Source of the DNA: Escallonia rubra
Taxonomy: Eukaryota; Streptophyta; Magnoliopsida; Escalloniales; Escalloniaceae
Length of the DNA stretch: 64,000 bases
Assembly: GCA_033065855.1 (NCBI GenBank)
Contig: JAVXUO010000417.1
Coordinates: forward strand, 168,709-232,708
Direction of reading: 5' to 3'
Below the pieces are notes generated by a model. It was not told where the DNA came from and did not search any database. It saw only the letters and a list, made by a program, of their open reading frames with translations. The position numbers were made by a program, and so were the translations under genes. Shown piece by piece: positions 30,650 through 43,006 of this stretch. Every line of letters starts with the position of its first letter. The stretch's first letter is position 1.

Positions 30650-33423
30650 GTGAGCTTCAGAAGTTAAACATTCTGCAGGAAACTTTCTAATCAAACGGGA
30701 ATTGAAATCGATAGAAATAAAGCAAATGCTATTATTAACGCCAAAACTCCTTCCAATAAGAAAGAGCTTCAATGTTTTTTAGGCCAAGTCAATTTCTTAC
30801 GTCGATTCATTACTAACCTAGTAGGAAAAACAAAAGCCTTCTCAACATTTTTGGGGTTAAAAGGAGATATCAAATATCGTTGGAGAGCAGAACATCAACA
30901 AGCTTTCTAGTCAATAAAGGAATATTTGATCAAGCCCTATTCTGGATGCCACCGAGAATTGGAAAACCACTAAAATTATATGTATCAGCCGTGGAGTCGT
31001 CGCTTGGCAGTTTGCTAACTCAAGAAAACAATCAAGGCTTTGAGCAGGCTATTTACTATTTTAGTCGAGGCTTGAATGTAACTGAACAAAAGTACTCTAC
31101 TGTAGAAAAACTATAATTAACTTTGTACTCTACTTCAATTAAGCTTCGTCACTATATGCTGCCTTTCGATGTGTTAGTTATAGCACAAATCGATTTAATA
31201 AAATACATGCTAAAGATCGGTTTTACGAGGGAAAATAGGAAAATTGTTCCCAACTCTGATAGAGTATAGCCTGAGTTACATTCCTCAGAAATCCGTGAAA
31301 GGACAAGTTCTGGCTGATCATCCAAGTCATGAAATCGAGAAGGGAATAATTTACGTCGCATCATTCCTTGGAAGATGATGTTTGATGGATCAAAAATCAG
31401 TCAAGGAGCTGGAGCAATTTGCTTTCCAAATTAAAAAAGATTGCTTAAATCATCAAGCATAATACGAAGCTTTGATTATCGGTATAGAAATACTGTTGGA
31501 TATGCGTATAACAAAGGTCCAAATATTTGGAGACTCTCAGTTGGTTGTAAAATAATTGACTGAGGAATTTAAATGTAATACTCCTAGTTTGGAAATGTAT
31601 TTCAGTATTGCTTTATATCTCTTAGCAAAGTTTGATGACGTGACTATAACTCACATCCCAAGACTGGACAATGGGAATGCCAACATTATGGCTTAATTGG
31701 CTCCAGAGCTAAGAGTCTTGGATGGAGTTAGTGAACAATGGGTGAAAGTGTCGAAGCATTTTCCATTAATTGATGACAGGTATAAACAGTTAGAAATGGT
31801 TAACCCAATCGATTTAACTCAAGATGATTGTCGAACGCTCATAATTCAATTCTTGTAAAACCCTCAGTCGAGGGTAGAACAAAAATAAAGCTGCAAAAAG
31901 TTAAATACTTTATCCTAGACGGTGATTTGTTTAAACAAACTCTAGAAGGGCTTGCATTAAGGTGTTTGGGGCAACAGGAGGCCATGCAAGTGATGGCCGA
32001 TGTGCATGAGGGTACTTGTGGTGCTCGTCAAGCGGGTGTGAAAATGAGATGATTGATTAGACAACATGGTCATTATTGGCCCAACATAATGGAGGATTAC
32101 ATCAGACATGCAAAATGATGCCAAACTTGTCAAAAACATGGCGGAATTCATAGCGCACCTTGTATAGATTTGCAATCGATAGTAAAATCATGGCCTTTCT
32201 GTGGATGAGCTATGGATTTGATAAGCCAAATATATCCCTCTTCATCCAAACAACATGGTTTTATTATCGTAGCAACCGATTACTTTACAAAATGGACTGA
32301 GGCCGAGCCGATGAAAACAGTCACCCAAGATGATGTCATCACATTCATCAAAGAAAACATAATTCATCGATTTGAGTTACCTCAGACGATTACGGCCAAT
32401 AGAGGTACTGTTTTCACTGGAGGGCAAATACTTGAGTTCGCTAAGGAATACAAATTCAAAATAGTGAACTCTACTCCATATTATGCACAAGAAAATGGTC
32501 AAGCTGAAGCTACAAACAAATTGATCAAATACATCATGGAAAGGGCAATTGAAGATATCCCTAGTGATTGACTCCGATTTTGTCTGAGGTTCTATGGGCA
32601 TTTTGAACTTCTCCAAGGTCTAGCACATGAGTAACTCCATATGCGTTGACATTTGGACATGATCCTATATTACTGATGGAAATAACAATAAGATTGTTTC
32701 GAGTAGCCATGCAAAATAATATTCATGTGACATAGTACAATGAGGCCATGACAATTGAATTGGAAGATCTAGATGACCATCGATTGGACGCTCTAGATAA
32801 GTTGCATCATCAAAAATTAAAAATAAGTAGGTCCTACAATAAAAAGGTTTTACCAAAATCGTCTGAAGAAGATTTGGTTTGGAAGACTATCCTTCCAATA
32901 GGATCAAAAGACCCCAAATTTGAAAAATGATCCCCAAATTGAGAAAGACACGTTCAAGTGCATAAATCCTAAAAGGGGGAGCATATTTGTTGAAATCTTT
33001 AGAGAGGCAGTTACATGCCAAACCCATCAGCGGTCGATATTTAAAAAAATATATTCCTTCTATGTGGGAGGGGATTGAACCAATCGATAGAGATAGTCTA
33101 CATTTGCCTGATAAAGGCTATTGAATGCAAGATAAGACCAGAAATACTGTAATATTGAAACAGTGGTCTAGAAGAGAACGATTTGACAAAAAACTAGAGA
33201 AAATTGTTTTGATAAAAGAAACTACAAAGAAAAATAGTTGCGAATAAGTTCAAACATCAAAAGCAATCTGTATATCTTCACATTGTGCTTTAGCCTTAAA
33301 AATGATCTGATCTGCAAAAGCAAGTTAAGAGTGAGCCTTCGCTTGCTTTTTCAGGGGTTCCTCCTAGGCTTTAGCTAGGTCGACTGCTTTGTGACAGATT
33401 GTGCCTTGTCGTTTAAGAAAATC

Positions 33424-36400
33424 TTATTCCCTCTGCTTTAAAGTAGCCATTTTGATTTCTAATTCCTTCATTTTGACTGCGATTTCTTCAATATCCTTTG
33501 AGATCTGTAGGCTGGCTTGATGTTTTTGTTGGATCTTCATGTTCAAAGCATCAATGTCTTTATCCAATATTTGGATACTTGACATGATGTCCATACCTTG
33601 TCTCCAAGAGGAAGATACAACCAAAATCTGTAGTTTCAAATTGGTGATCAACTCTGCTTGGGCACTGTTCAACATAAAAGGTGTCGATCAAGTCATTTAG
33701 CTTTGACATTGCATCTTCGTTGGCCAATACATATGAAAGTCGATGGCTAAGCATACTTTTGAAGATGTTAAGCAGTGCAGTTACATCAACATTTGAAGCA
33801 GATGTTGATGTCTATGTAAGGGGCCAAGAAAAGGTGTTAATAGCTGTTTGGAGCTGTTGAGATTTTTTATTAATATCCTCAACAGTTGGCACATAAGGGG
33901 TTGCGTCTTTCGCAATCAAGGTGTATGTTGCCTTTTCTGTTGTCTGGGTAATCACTAGAGAACTTGGGATGACCGGGATAGACGACGGCTCAGGCAATTT
34001 ATTCACGACAGAGAGAGTAGTTGTTTGGGCAGTTGATGGAGGAACTAATGCCGAGTCCCTGATTGGACTTATTGCCAAAGGCTAAACAACTTCAGTTGAT
34101 GAATGAATCTCGGGATTAAGAAAGACGATTGATAGGGCATTCTCTGATTGATCGGAGTGGTGGTCACTAGAGTCTTCTTCGCCTTAAATATCTCAAGACT
34201 CATTACTACCCTGTAGAAAGCAAAATGAGACGTGAGTCACCGATAATAGGTAGAAAGCATTACATATCAACGCACATGCTGAGGTGGAGATGTAGATTGA
34301 TGAGCAGAGGTAATCAAAGGACCTTCATCACCGATAATTTATGTATTAGTTGGTGCTTCAGTAGGGGTATCAGAAGAACCATTGTCGCTTGAGGTTTTTT
34401 TTTCTTGTGCGTGCTTTTTTGAGTCAAATCGATGGTGATACCACCCAAATCCTAAAAAGGAGACAAGAGATATGACAAAACAGCTAATACATAAATTGGT
34501 TAAAAGAAGAAATTTACCTTCAAAGTCCTAGTCCTTGCACTAAAATGGGTTTTATGAGCTATACTCTTTCTCCGAGTGGCTTTCGACTTGAGCGAGGTTG
34601 CACCAATTTGGGCTATCATTAGATCTTCATGCTGGTCAACTAGGGCAACAACAGTCTTTTTAGTTTCTCAGTTGTTCCACTTAGATTGACAAGAGTCCTT
34701 GCTCCAGTGACTAACTTCTTAACTGGTCTAGCACTTTCATTAGTTGGAGAGACCAAGTTTAATGGTCAGATTTTTCTTGAATAACCATCGCCGATAAAAG
34801 TATATAATCAGTAGAGGAGTTCTTACTTGACTTAGGAACACTCAAAGATGTTGGTATGCTGACAATAGCCGAATAGATTTGTGTGGGAGGAATTATGTTC
34901 AAAGGAACAGCTGATATCGGCTCTGTTAATTGAGGATTTGAAGCATATTCATCAAAGGCCTGCCTTGTTTTCTTCTTATTCTCCCAGATTTCTTGCCGCC
35001 TCTGAATGAGAGGTACACCATCATCTTCTTCTTCATCCACTTTATTGGCGTCCTCAGCCTCTTCTTCTGTTAAAGATTCTTGGGATGAATCATCTGTAGC
35101 CTCATCGGGTGAAGACTTTATGGCTGGTTCTTTTCCCTTCTTAGCCCGCACTTGTTGAGACGCTTCTCTAGAAGAGGATTTGTTTCTTTTCTTTGGAGTG
35201 TTGGGATAATTGCTTCCTCCTATATTGGTAAAACCAAAACATGGTGAGAAAATGATAATGGTAGCTTGAACCAATATTGAAAACCAAAATATGATACCTG
35301 GTTGATCTGGATTATCTGGAGCAAGATAAACCATGCAAACGACATACGTAAGGCCATCGTACAGTTTAGAAACATTATCCTGGTACCACGCATCAATGGG
35401 ACGAACTGATTTAACAGTGCGGATTGCAAAGTTCGACATGATAAAACTGTCCATCGATCGGTCAACGTCCTTGTCTATAGCCCGAATGTGGTTTGGAGTA
35501 ACCATTTGAAGTCTTTCTTTTGCCTTTAAGAAACATTTTTTATGAAGAAAGGGGATGGAATCCCTTGAATCAATCCAAACTACTGGCCAAACTGAGACGG
35601 AGTGTATCGTTCATGGCTGCGAACTTCCGATGGTGAGCTGATGATTTGACCACCTACATGAAGGAAACTCCCACACAAGAAATTGGCCCACACTCTTCGT
35701 GTAAAGTCTTGTGCTTCCATGGACATCCCTTCATCTATATGAGTTGGGAGATTCCTAAACCAATCAGGGCCAAATTCTTTGGAGAGGAATGGATGTGAAC
35801 ACTTAATATGAGTGAAGTCGAAGAAGAAGTGAAGCAAGATATGAAAGAATGAAGTTTTATTTCACCCAAAGATAGACGATGACCAAAGCTAAAAAAGGGA
35901 GTGGAAGGCTGGAAAGGAATCGAGGGCGCGAACTCTAGAAAATAAGCCTGAAGCCACAACTAGACTAACCAAAAGGGGCCACCAATACTCCAATGTATCT
36001 TTTTATGTACCATCGCCCTATACAGACTACCTAGCAAAATGGGTGCAAGTGCGTACTTCCTAGCATGAGCCAGGATGATGGCCAAAATATGTGACGAGAT
36101 AGCCACATCCAAAGGAAAATAGCCAACTCCTTCAAATTCGGTGAGGTATCAGCATGTTTAGAATGCGATTTCATGAAACACCGTTCAAACATTTCAGAAT
36201 ACTTCGAGGTAGGAGAGGTCAAAAGATAAACCAATAGGATTATGATTGGTTAACGCGTTGGCATGACTAATTGGCAAAATCCCTGTTAGGGCACACACAT
36301 AAAAAATAGTAGGGGCCATCATTTTGGTCCTCAACATAAAGGCATTAATAGTAGTGGACCAAGAACAAAAAGATGAGGCCAAAAGCCATCGATCTATTTT

Positions 36401-36451
36401 AGGAGGAGTCTTAGAAATGTGAATTAACTCATAGATACCTTGTCGTCTCAT
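33424..36451 (-). other. Antisense ORF region of the middle Tat-type element
   Basis: Several open stretches on the minus strand lie antisense to pol. One of 248 residues (35505-34759) has a hydrophobic middle, a basic stretch with KKRNKSSS and an acidic Asp/Glu-rich region. The last stretch (33675-33424) is a coiled coil of Leu/Ile/Lys/Glu heptads ending KMATLKQRE. The layout (globular part, acidic linker, coiled coil) is the same as in the antisense ORFs at both window ends. Plant mobile domain identity here is weaker than at 63.3-63.9 kb. Confidence 0.6.
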
Positions 36452-37049
36452 TGATCAGTAAAAGAAGTTGACAATCGATCAACCCACAAACCCCATTCGG
36501 CATGAACAAGGGTGGGCCAAGATCTAATCGGCAACCCAGATTCATGTCAACCCTTTTAATTCAGGTAAGGCAAGCTCAATAATAACTTCTCTGAATCATC
36601 AATTGGGTACCCCTTCAAAGGTTAGGGCCTGGCCCTGAAAGAGGGACCCCAAATATGAGGGCCGATGGGTATAATTTGGGCATTTCTTGGATGGAATTTA
36701 AACACGTGTATTGATTGGTTCAATATGAGCCATAAAAGCGCCAATGCCCCATCAAGCGTTGGGTGGACAAGTAACCCCATCACCTTCGTCACCTTTCAAG
36801 AGGACTTTCTTCTTTCCCATAATTCTTGAGAGTTATAGTAAGAGAAAAAATAAGGGGTTTTTAGGTTATGGAAGAAGCAAGATATAAAGTCCTATAAACA
36901 AAATCCTGTTTAAAAATGAGCAGGCTGAAAAGTTAAGCTTAAACTTAACCTCATTGAAGCGGTTGAGTAATAGATGAAACCGCTAGAAGTTCAGTCGGAT
37001 CAGGAATTAACTCACACGACTCCACACATCATACGAGACAAGGGGGCAA

Positions 37050-37775
37050 TGTTGGCTACATAAATATTTTTACATAGCTAATAAAAGCACAGACACGTGG
37101 CATGCTAAGGACCATAGAAAGTGCTTTGAGAAACATGCAAAAATGGGCGTAACTGTTACGGTTATTAATATACCATCAGTTTCCAGTAGTGGTGTAACAG
37201 AGACAAACGATTTGATGAAAGATACGCGGGAAACAAGATTTGAATAAATTGTACGAAGAAGACAGCTGTCAACTAATGTAAGACAATCGGGAGTAGCGAT
37301 CGACATGGGTTCACGGAAAAAGGCGGTTATCATAAAAAATAGGAAGATCGGCAGCAGTAGTTGATAAACGGTTCTTATAAATGCACAAAAGTAGACAGTT
37401 GTCAACACGAGCAGAACGATCGATGAAAGTGGTCAGCAGACGAACTGCATGAAAAATACAGGTGTCGGTAGGAAGCTGTTGACGATAACAGTTGATAAAC
37501 CGCTCTTGATTAAAGATAGAAGTAGACAGTTGCAAAATAGAAGAACGATTACAAACAAGGGAGTATAAAAGGAAGAGAAAGACAACGGAGCAAGGGTCGT
37601 CAAATTCACAAAACCAAACTAGACTTAGAGAAATCAAGTCTAGAATGTACCGATCATTTTCTTTTATTTTTGTCAAGTGTCTCATATGATCTGCCTTGCA
37701 TCGATAGAGAATCCTATACACTATCGTACATGTATTCGTTGTATTGTAAGAATAATCTTTATTTCAGTGGGCTCA
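37050..37775 (+). repeat. 3' LTR of the middle Tat-type element
   Basis: It begins TGTTGGCTACATAAATA directly after a purine tract. A TATA-like GAGTATAAAAGG lies near 37560. The right end is uncertain (37766-37778), because homology to duplication copy A resumes within a few bases. No partner LTR is seen. Confidence 0.65.
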
Positions 37776-39129
37776 CCATTTATCGTGAAAGATGATGAAG
37801 TTCACAATTCCTTGTCTATTTTGTGAAAGATGAAGCATAGAGTAGGTAGTTAAGCTAATTGAATATCATAATGCTGTTCGAGCAGCTAAAAACTGGTGAA
37901 CATCATAATCATATGGAGTAAAGAATTGAGGTTATCTAGAGCGTAAGATATAGTCGATTGCCGTTTGTCATTCAGCTACCTCTGGTATATCTATACACAT
38001 ACGGTCGTCTACTACCTCGACATGTTTTATATTCGGGTCGAATATGTCTGGCACATCCTTCCTCCTACTTTACCGAAGTAGAGGCAACTGAAGAATTTGG
38101 TTTCTTTTGTGGCCAGTTGCAGAAGTTTCTGTTGATCGTGGTAGTTCTTATAATTTTATAATTTGGAAGCTGGTAAGTATGTCAACCAATATTTTTCCCT
38201 AGTCTCACGTAGTGATCTATTATAAATCTTCTTGACATCCGTGAAAATGTTTGTAATTTAGTCAATTAGCGGAGTATTTATGGGGATTTCATAAGGTTAG
38301 TCAACGAACTAGGGATTCCTTAGTAGCAATAGTACATTCGACTTATTTCTTGAACCTAGAGCAGTAAATTTGGGTTATGTGATAACTGATGTTGATGCTA
38401 TGACATTTATGCAACTTATTATGTTGCCCTCCCCAATGATGTCACTTGTTGTGGTAATGCATTCAAAAATTTCTCTACTAATTTGCCTTCTTTTTAGGAA
38501 CCTTGGACAAGCGTAAAATGCATGTGCCCTGCTGGTCTCAATAACAAGGAAATATTGTTTTTTCTTACCCATAATTGCCAAGATGAAAACAGATCAATCT
38601 CCTTTGTGATGGCCCATGTGTGTTGAAGTTTATATCTTCTTCCGACCCTGCAATGGCGGGACCTCCCCTTTTTGCAAAGGAGGCAATTTCTTAGCAGATT
38701 TGAATTCCTATTTTACTTCATTAGTACCTGAATCTAATAGTTTGCTTGATCTTTTTTTGCTCTCTCCGCTGAAAATTTTAATGTGTTCACCGTGGAATAC
38801 GGATGCTGAGGCTTCAATTTATTGTCTTAACATGGTACGTGTAGTCCAAATTTCTTTCTTTTCCTTGGGCATAATTTGGAAGGAAACGGAAGGAAAGGTC
38901 ATAATTATGCTGTGCCTATGATTCTTGTACAGTGCTTCCTTTTGAATTACTTGTCATGGACAAGAGGACTTGTCAAGCCTTCTAGAAGCCTCTGGGGAGA
39001 ATCTGGAAAGTCAAGAGTCATGTATATAGAAGCCATCTTTGACTGCAAGAGCCTCTGCCAGCAAAAAACTTGACATTGTTTTTGCTGTCAAACTATAGTG
39101 GAGTGGTAAGATAAATCAGTGTGTTCATG

Positions 39130-39136
39130 TATAAAA
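39130..39136 (+). promoter_or_regulatory. TATA box of UGT gene
   Basis: TATAAAA followed by GGGG, 37 bp upstream of the chosen ATG. Transcription would start near 39160, leaving a very short leader. This rules out the in-frame ATG at 39119, which lies upstream of the box. Confidence 0.72.
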
Positions 39137-39172
39137 GGGGTTGTATTCAATTTCATCATTCCGTGGGGAAAA

Positions 39173-40645
39173 ATGGAAGCACAAAAAATGAGGGAAACAG
39201 AGCTGATATTCATTCCTTTTCCAGCTATTGGTCATCTTGTACCAGCGGTGGAGAGTGCGAAGCTCCTCATCAAGCGAGACCACCGGCTTTCCATCACAGT
39301 CCTCATCATGAAGATGCCAATGGACAAAGGTGTGGCGAAATACACCGAATCACTGCAGAGAGATGCTACTGACGGCATGAAGGTCGTGGAGCTCCCTCTA
39401 GACGACTCCATTTTCAAGCTCGTGTGGGAGTCTCATGCGAGCTTCCTCTCTGCCTTCATTAACAGTCAAAAAGCTCATGTCAGAGATATTGTTGCTGATA
39501 GAGTGACTCGCTCTGACTCGACCCGTCTTGCCGGGATTGTCATCGACTTTCTCAACACTGCCATGATTGATGTGGCTAATGAGTTTGGGGTGCCAACCTA
39601 TGTCTTCTATGTATCAAGTGCTGCTTTTCTTGGCCTCACGTTCTATCTTCAGAGCCTCAGTGACGACCATGGCCAGGACATCACAGAGTACCAGGACACC
39701 GAAGCCAGTCTTTCTGTCCCGTGTTTTCTGAACCCCGTGCCGGCTAAATTCCTGCCTTCTGTGGGTTTGGATAAAGAAGGTTTTGCCTCCACAATACTAT
39801 CCATTGCCCGAAGGTTAAGACAGACGAAGGGAATTATACTCAACACTGTCTTGGAGCTGGAAACTCATGCGGTCATGACCCTTGCTGACGGCAAGACCCC
39901 GCCTGTTTACTCCGTGGGACCCGTACTCAACATCCCCAGTGGGGAGGGAACAACTGACAACCAGAATTCGGACAATCCGGTCATTACCTGGTTGGATGAC
40001 CAGCCACCTTCTTCTGTGGTCTTTTTGTGCTTTGGGAGTTTGGGAAGCTTTGACGCGGACCAAGTGAAGGAGATAGCGCATGCACTAGAGCACAGCGGAC
40101 ACCGGTTTCTGTGGTCTCTACGTCGGCCACCACCGCAGGAGAAACGGGAATTGTCTGGAGAGTATGACAACCCCGAAGAAGTATTGCCAGAAGGATTCTT
40201 AGAACGAACAGCAGGCATTGGAAAAGTTGTAGGATGGGCACCACAGGTGGCGGTGCTATCCCATTCGGCTGTGGGAGGGTTCGTGTCCCATTGCGGGTGG
40301 AATTCCATTCTAGAGAGTTTGTGGTATGGGGTCCCCATGGCGGCGTGGCCGATGTTTGGGGATCAGCAGATCCTTGCGTTTGAAATGGTCAAGGAGCTTG
40401 AACTGGCTGTGGAGATTAAATTGGACTTTAAGAAGGATTTTTATACGATGAACAGTGCAGGGATTGCTGTGACAGCCAAGGAAATAGAGAGTGGCATAAG
40501 ATGCCTGATGGACGGTGGGAGCGAAATAAGGAAGAAGGTGAAAGAGATGAAGGAGAAGACCAGGATGGCTTTGGTGGAGGGTGGATCGTCCTACACTTCG
40601 GTGGGACGTTTGATTGACGACATCATGAACAACTCTCCTGAATGA
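39173..40645 (+). CDS. UDP-glycosyltransferase, UGT71-like (group E), intact
   Basis: 490 residues, the usual length for family 1 plant UGTs, encoded without an intron. The N-terminal acceptor-binding half starts R-E-T-E-L-I-F-I-P-F-P-A-I-G-H, with the catalytic His at residue 21 and the likely partner Asp at about 125 (G-I-V-I-D-F). The C-terminal donor half has the 44-residue PSPG box at 355-398: WAPQ start, HCGWNS centre with Trp at its position 22, and DQ end with Gln at position 44. Trp22 and Gln44 favour UDP-glucose. The N-terminal wording (HLVPAVESAKLL, LSITVLIMK) is that of UGT71, whose members glucosylate phenolics, flavonoids, hydroxycoumarins or hormones; the acceptor cannot be read from sequence. 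No signal peptide is seen, so it is cytosolic. The start at 39173 has a good context (AAAATGG) and lies just after the TATA box. Confidence 0.95.
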   Translation: MEAQKMRETELIFIPFPAIGHLVPAVESAKLLIKRDHRLSITVLIMKMPMDKGVAKYTESLQRDATDGMKVVELPLDDSIFKLVWESHASFLSAFINSQKAHVRDIVADRVTRSDSTRLAGIVIDFLNTAMIDVANEFGVPTYVFYVSSAAFLGLTFYLQSLSDDHGQDITEYQDTEASLSVPCFLNPVPAKFLPSVGLDKEGFASTILSIARRLRQTKGIILNTVLELETHAVMTLADGKTPPVYSVGPVLNIPSGEGTTDNQNSDNPVITWLDDQPPSSVVFLCFGSLGSFDADQVKEIAHALEHSGHRFLWSLRRPPPQEKRELSGEYDNPEEVLPEGFLERTAGIGKVVGWAPQVAVLSHSAVGGFVSHCGWNSILESLWYGVPMAAWPMFGDQQILAFEMVKELELAVEIKLDFKKDFYTMNSAGIAVTAKEIESGIRCLMDGGSEIRKKVKEMKEKTRMALVEGGSSYTSVGRLIDDIMNNSPE

Positions 40646-40659
40646 TTATGATATGATCG

Positions 40660-40665
40660 AATAAA
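40660..40665 (+). terminator. Poly(A) signal of UGT gene
   Basis: AATAAA 15 bp after the stop codon. The pseudogene has GAAAAG at the equivalent place, so the signal is lost there. Confidence 0.6.
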
Positions 40666-40890
40666 GAGAGTAGTCTAATTAGTTGATAATCAATAAGCAT
40701 GTACTAGAAGGAAATATTTTTCTATCCTACTCTTGTTTGGTCATAGTGTTCTTGGTTATTGATTACTGGATACATCCTGTGAGAAGTTCTATATTGTCCT
40801 CTCAATTCGAATTGATTCTATATGATCAATCACATATTTTTTTGCCTAAAGTCTAGTTAACGTATACACTCGTACAAATTTATGTTAATT

Positions 40891-40915
40891 AGTCAAGATT
40901 AGAAACCCCCCCCCC

Positions 40916-40948
<33 letters not shown>

Positions 40949-41301
40949 GCTGGACTGCTATTGAGAAGTTGAAGTTGTGACTTCAGTTAGCACGTCTGAT
41001 AGAGCCAAAAAAAATAAAAAAAAGGCATCGAAGTAGAGGCCAAAGCATCTTACTTGCAAGTATTGAATTACCAATGGGTCACCTGATGTGGACCGAGGAC
41101 CATTACTCTTGAAATCTGAATTTCAATGCAAACTTCCAAGGAGGGTGGGCTAATGAAATAATAATATATTGGTCTAGATTGGCAACTCGCGGTCCAAGTC
41201 AAGGCGGCCTGTCCTTATACTCGCTCTATATAATATGAATTTTACTCGAGTGGAACAAGGGTTAAGATATTCATTGCACCAAGTGACACTCAAATTGTAA
41301 A
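40891..41301. other. Intergenic DNA with (C)21(TC)11 microsatellite
   Basis: The microsatellite is at 40906-40948: 21 C then 11 TC units. The remainder is AT-rich with no gene. It ends with the first copy of the Mutator-like element's target duplication. Confidence 0.8.
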
Positions 41302-42506
41302 GGAGAAATTACACAAGTATACCTGAGTTTTACCTTAATTAATTACACTTAATTTCTATTAACTTTGATAATTACACCAAGTTACACTTTTTTATTTTTC
41401 AGTGAACAGAATCAACAAAAAGACGATAATATCCCTCGTAATTTTTTTTTACCCAATCATTTCCTTATCTACTGCCCATTCATTCTCTCTCTCTCTCACT
41501 CTCACTCTCACCCTCTTACAACCCCCCCCTTCCCCGCGCGCGCGCGCGCACACACACATATCACACAGACAGACACAATTCATAAACACACTAGCAGACA
41601 AACACAACTCACGCACACAACACATACACACACATCAGCACCACCACCACTACTGGTCGCACGCCGAGGGCGACCACCAATCGCCGGCCACCAACGTTCC
41701 TCAAGACGCGGCCGCCAATCGCCCAACCACCCACGGCCCCCGAGACGGTGCCACCAATGGCTTACTACCGCTAATCAACAGCCCATAGGAGACTCCTGCT
41801 CGTCGTCGTACACCATATCTGGCGAGGGCCGAGGGCCACCATTAATCAGCCCATAGACGACCGCCAGGCCACCGCGCCTTTCTGGCCGTCATAATAGCCT
41901 GGCACCACCAGCCACCCATGACTCCCGAGCCCCGCCACTAGATGCCCAACAGCCACCAATCGCAATCGCGCAACCATAATTACGTGTGTTGACTAACTGG
42001 TGGTGGGTAATATGTGTGTGCATGCGTGTTTGTGTCTGTGTATCACCGATGGTGGTCGCCGGCTACAGTGGTGGGTTTGGGTCGGTGGGTGGTCCAGATT
42101 TAGGTTTCGTTTAGTGGTGGGTTTTCCATTTAATGTTGTCACGGTTATTTTGTGTTTGGCTATTTGCGTGTTTGTCTCTGTGTGTCGCCGGTGGTGGTCG
42201 CCAGAGGCGATATGTGTGTTCGGTTAAGCCAGGATCTTTCTCACTGAAGGCTTTTCGGTGATGACGCGTTATGGATCTTGGTGTGCGGATATGCAGAGTA
42301 TGTTGGGAGGTTGAGGGTATTTTGGGTATATAAAGAGCAAAAAGTGGAGCATAAGGGAATCTTTTAACATAGTTGGCCTTTCCGTTAAATGTGTGTAGCT
42401 TCGTGAAATGGGGGTACAAATCTCAGGGACCGGGGTGTAATTATAAAAGATAGTAGGAGCTGAGTGTAATTAATGCAAACCTCGGGAGTATTTTGTGTAA
42501 TTTGCC
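41302..42506. mobile_element. Non-autonomous Mutator-like element
   Basis: Terminal inverted repeats GGAGAAATTACACAAGTAT (left) and GGCAAATTACACAAAATAC (right, reverse complement), with further imperfect complementarity such as TAATTACACTTAA near both ends. It is flanked by a perfect 10-bp direct repeat AAATTGTAAA (41292-41301 and 42507-42516). Long target duplications of 9-10 bp and GG-starting ends fit Mutator-like elements. The AT-rich ends enclose about 600 bp of GC-rich DNA (41640-42240) including CT, CG and CA repeats. No transposase is encoded. Confidence 0.82.
41480..41640 (+). repeat. CT/GC/CA compound simple repeats
   Basis: Runs of CTCTCT, CCCCCCC, CGCGCGCG and CACACACA inside the Mutator-like element. 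Predicted ORFs crossing it are low-complexity and not called as genes. Confidence 0.85.
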
Positions 42507-42516
42507 AAATTGTAAA

Positions 42517-43006
42517 ATGCAACGCACCTGTTACTACCCACGTCTTGCGAGCTTTTCTTAGGATTTCAACCTACATTTTCATGCCACTGAACACCGCAGA
42601 AGCATATTTAGTGACAAGATCATGATTTTGGGATATGATTATGGGATTACGAAGGTCGAGTTAAAGCATTTTTCATCTTTACCATCTGACAACCATCAAA
42701 CAAATAAACCTCAATATCCCAAATTCGACTTAAATTTAACAACCGACTCAATTTGCAAAACTGTGGTGGTTAAGCTATAAAGCTGTCAAATGTATTGAGA
42801 AAATGCATCAATATCCCGAATTAATTGCTTGCAGACTCGATAAGAAATCAACTCTTTGGCACTTTGGCTGTTCAAGCAACTGCTCAAGATGTATGACATA
42901 AAGCTTGATAGGGACACGTGACACGACTCAACTTAAAATTTTCTCACTCCAAAATGGAGAACATGATAGGAAAAAGCTCAAATATACAGATATGTCATGG
43001 GGGGTG
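42517..43006. other. Intergenic, nothing recognised
   Basis: About 490 bp of AT-rich sequence with no gene, repeat end or known motif. Confidence 0.6.

Larger units (their letters stand above)
30650..37775 (+). mobile_element. Ty3/gypsy Tat-lineage element, 5'-truncated, with antisense ORF and 3' LTR
   Basis: Plus strand: end of reverse transcriptase and RNase H (about 30.66-31.2 kb; words F-L-G-Q-V-N-F-L-R-R-F-I and Q-K-Y-S-T-V-E-K-L), a second RNase H (about 31.37-31.7 kb), and integrase (about 31.85-32.95 kb; D-L-I-S-Q-I, then T-P-Y-Y-A-Q-E-N-G-Q-A-E-A). Minus strand: an antisense ORF region (about 36.45-33.42 kb). A purine tract (ACAAGGGGGCAA) precedes the 3' LTR at 37050. The 5' LTR, gag, protease and most of RT are missing. 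It is a different, more decayed family from the two elements at the window ends, with many breaks. Confidence 0.86.
37780..40890 (+). repeat. Segmental duplication, copy B (carries intact UGT)
   Basis: Homologous to 25886-29897. It starts with GAAAGATGATGAAGTTCACA immediately after the gypsy LTR and ends near TTTATGTTAATTAG. It includes about 1.3 kb of shared upstream DNA, the intact UGT gene and its 3' flank, without the hAT insertion. Confidence 0.88.

Noticed and set aside
39119-39172. Upstream in-frame ATG extending the UGT by 18 residues
   Set aside because: It lies upstream of the TATA box and adds residues not found in the family; the ATG at 39173 has better context and fits the family length.
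41365-41856. 163-codon ORF rich in Thr, His, Pro and Arg
   Set aside because: Its sequence is driven by CT, CG and CA simple repeats inside a Mutator-like element; no domain is seen.
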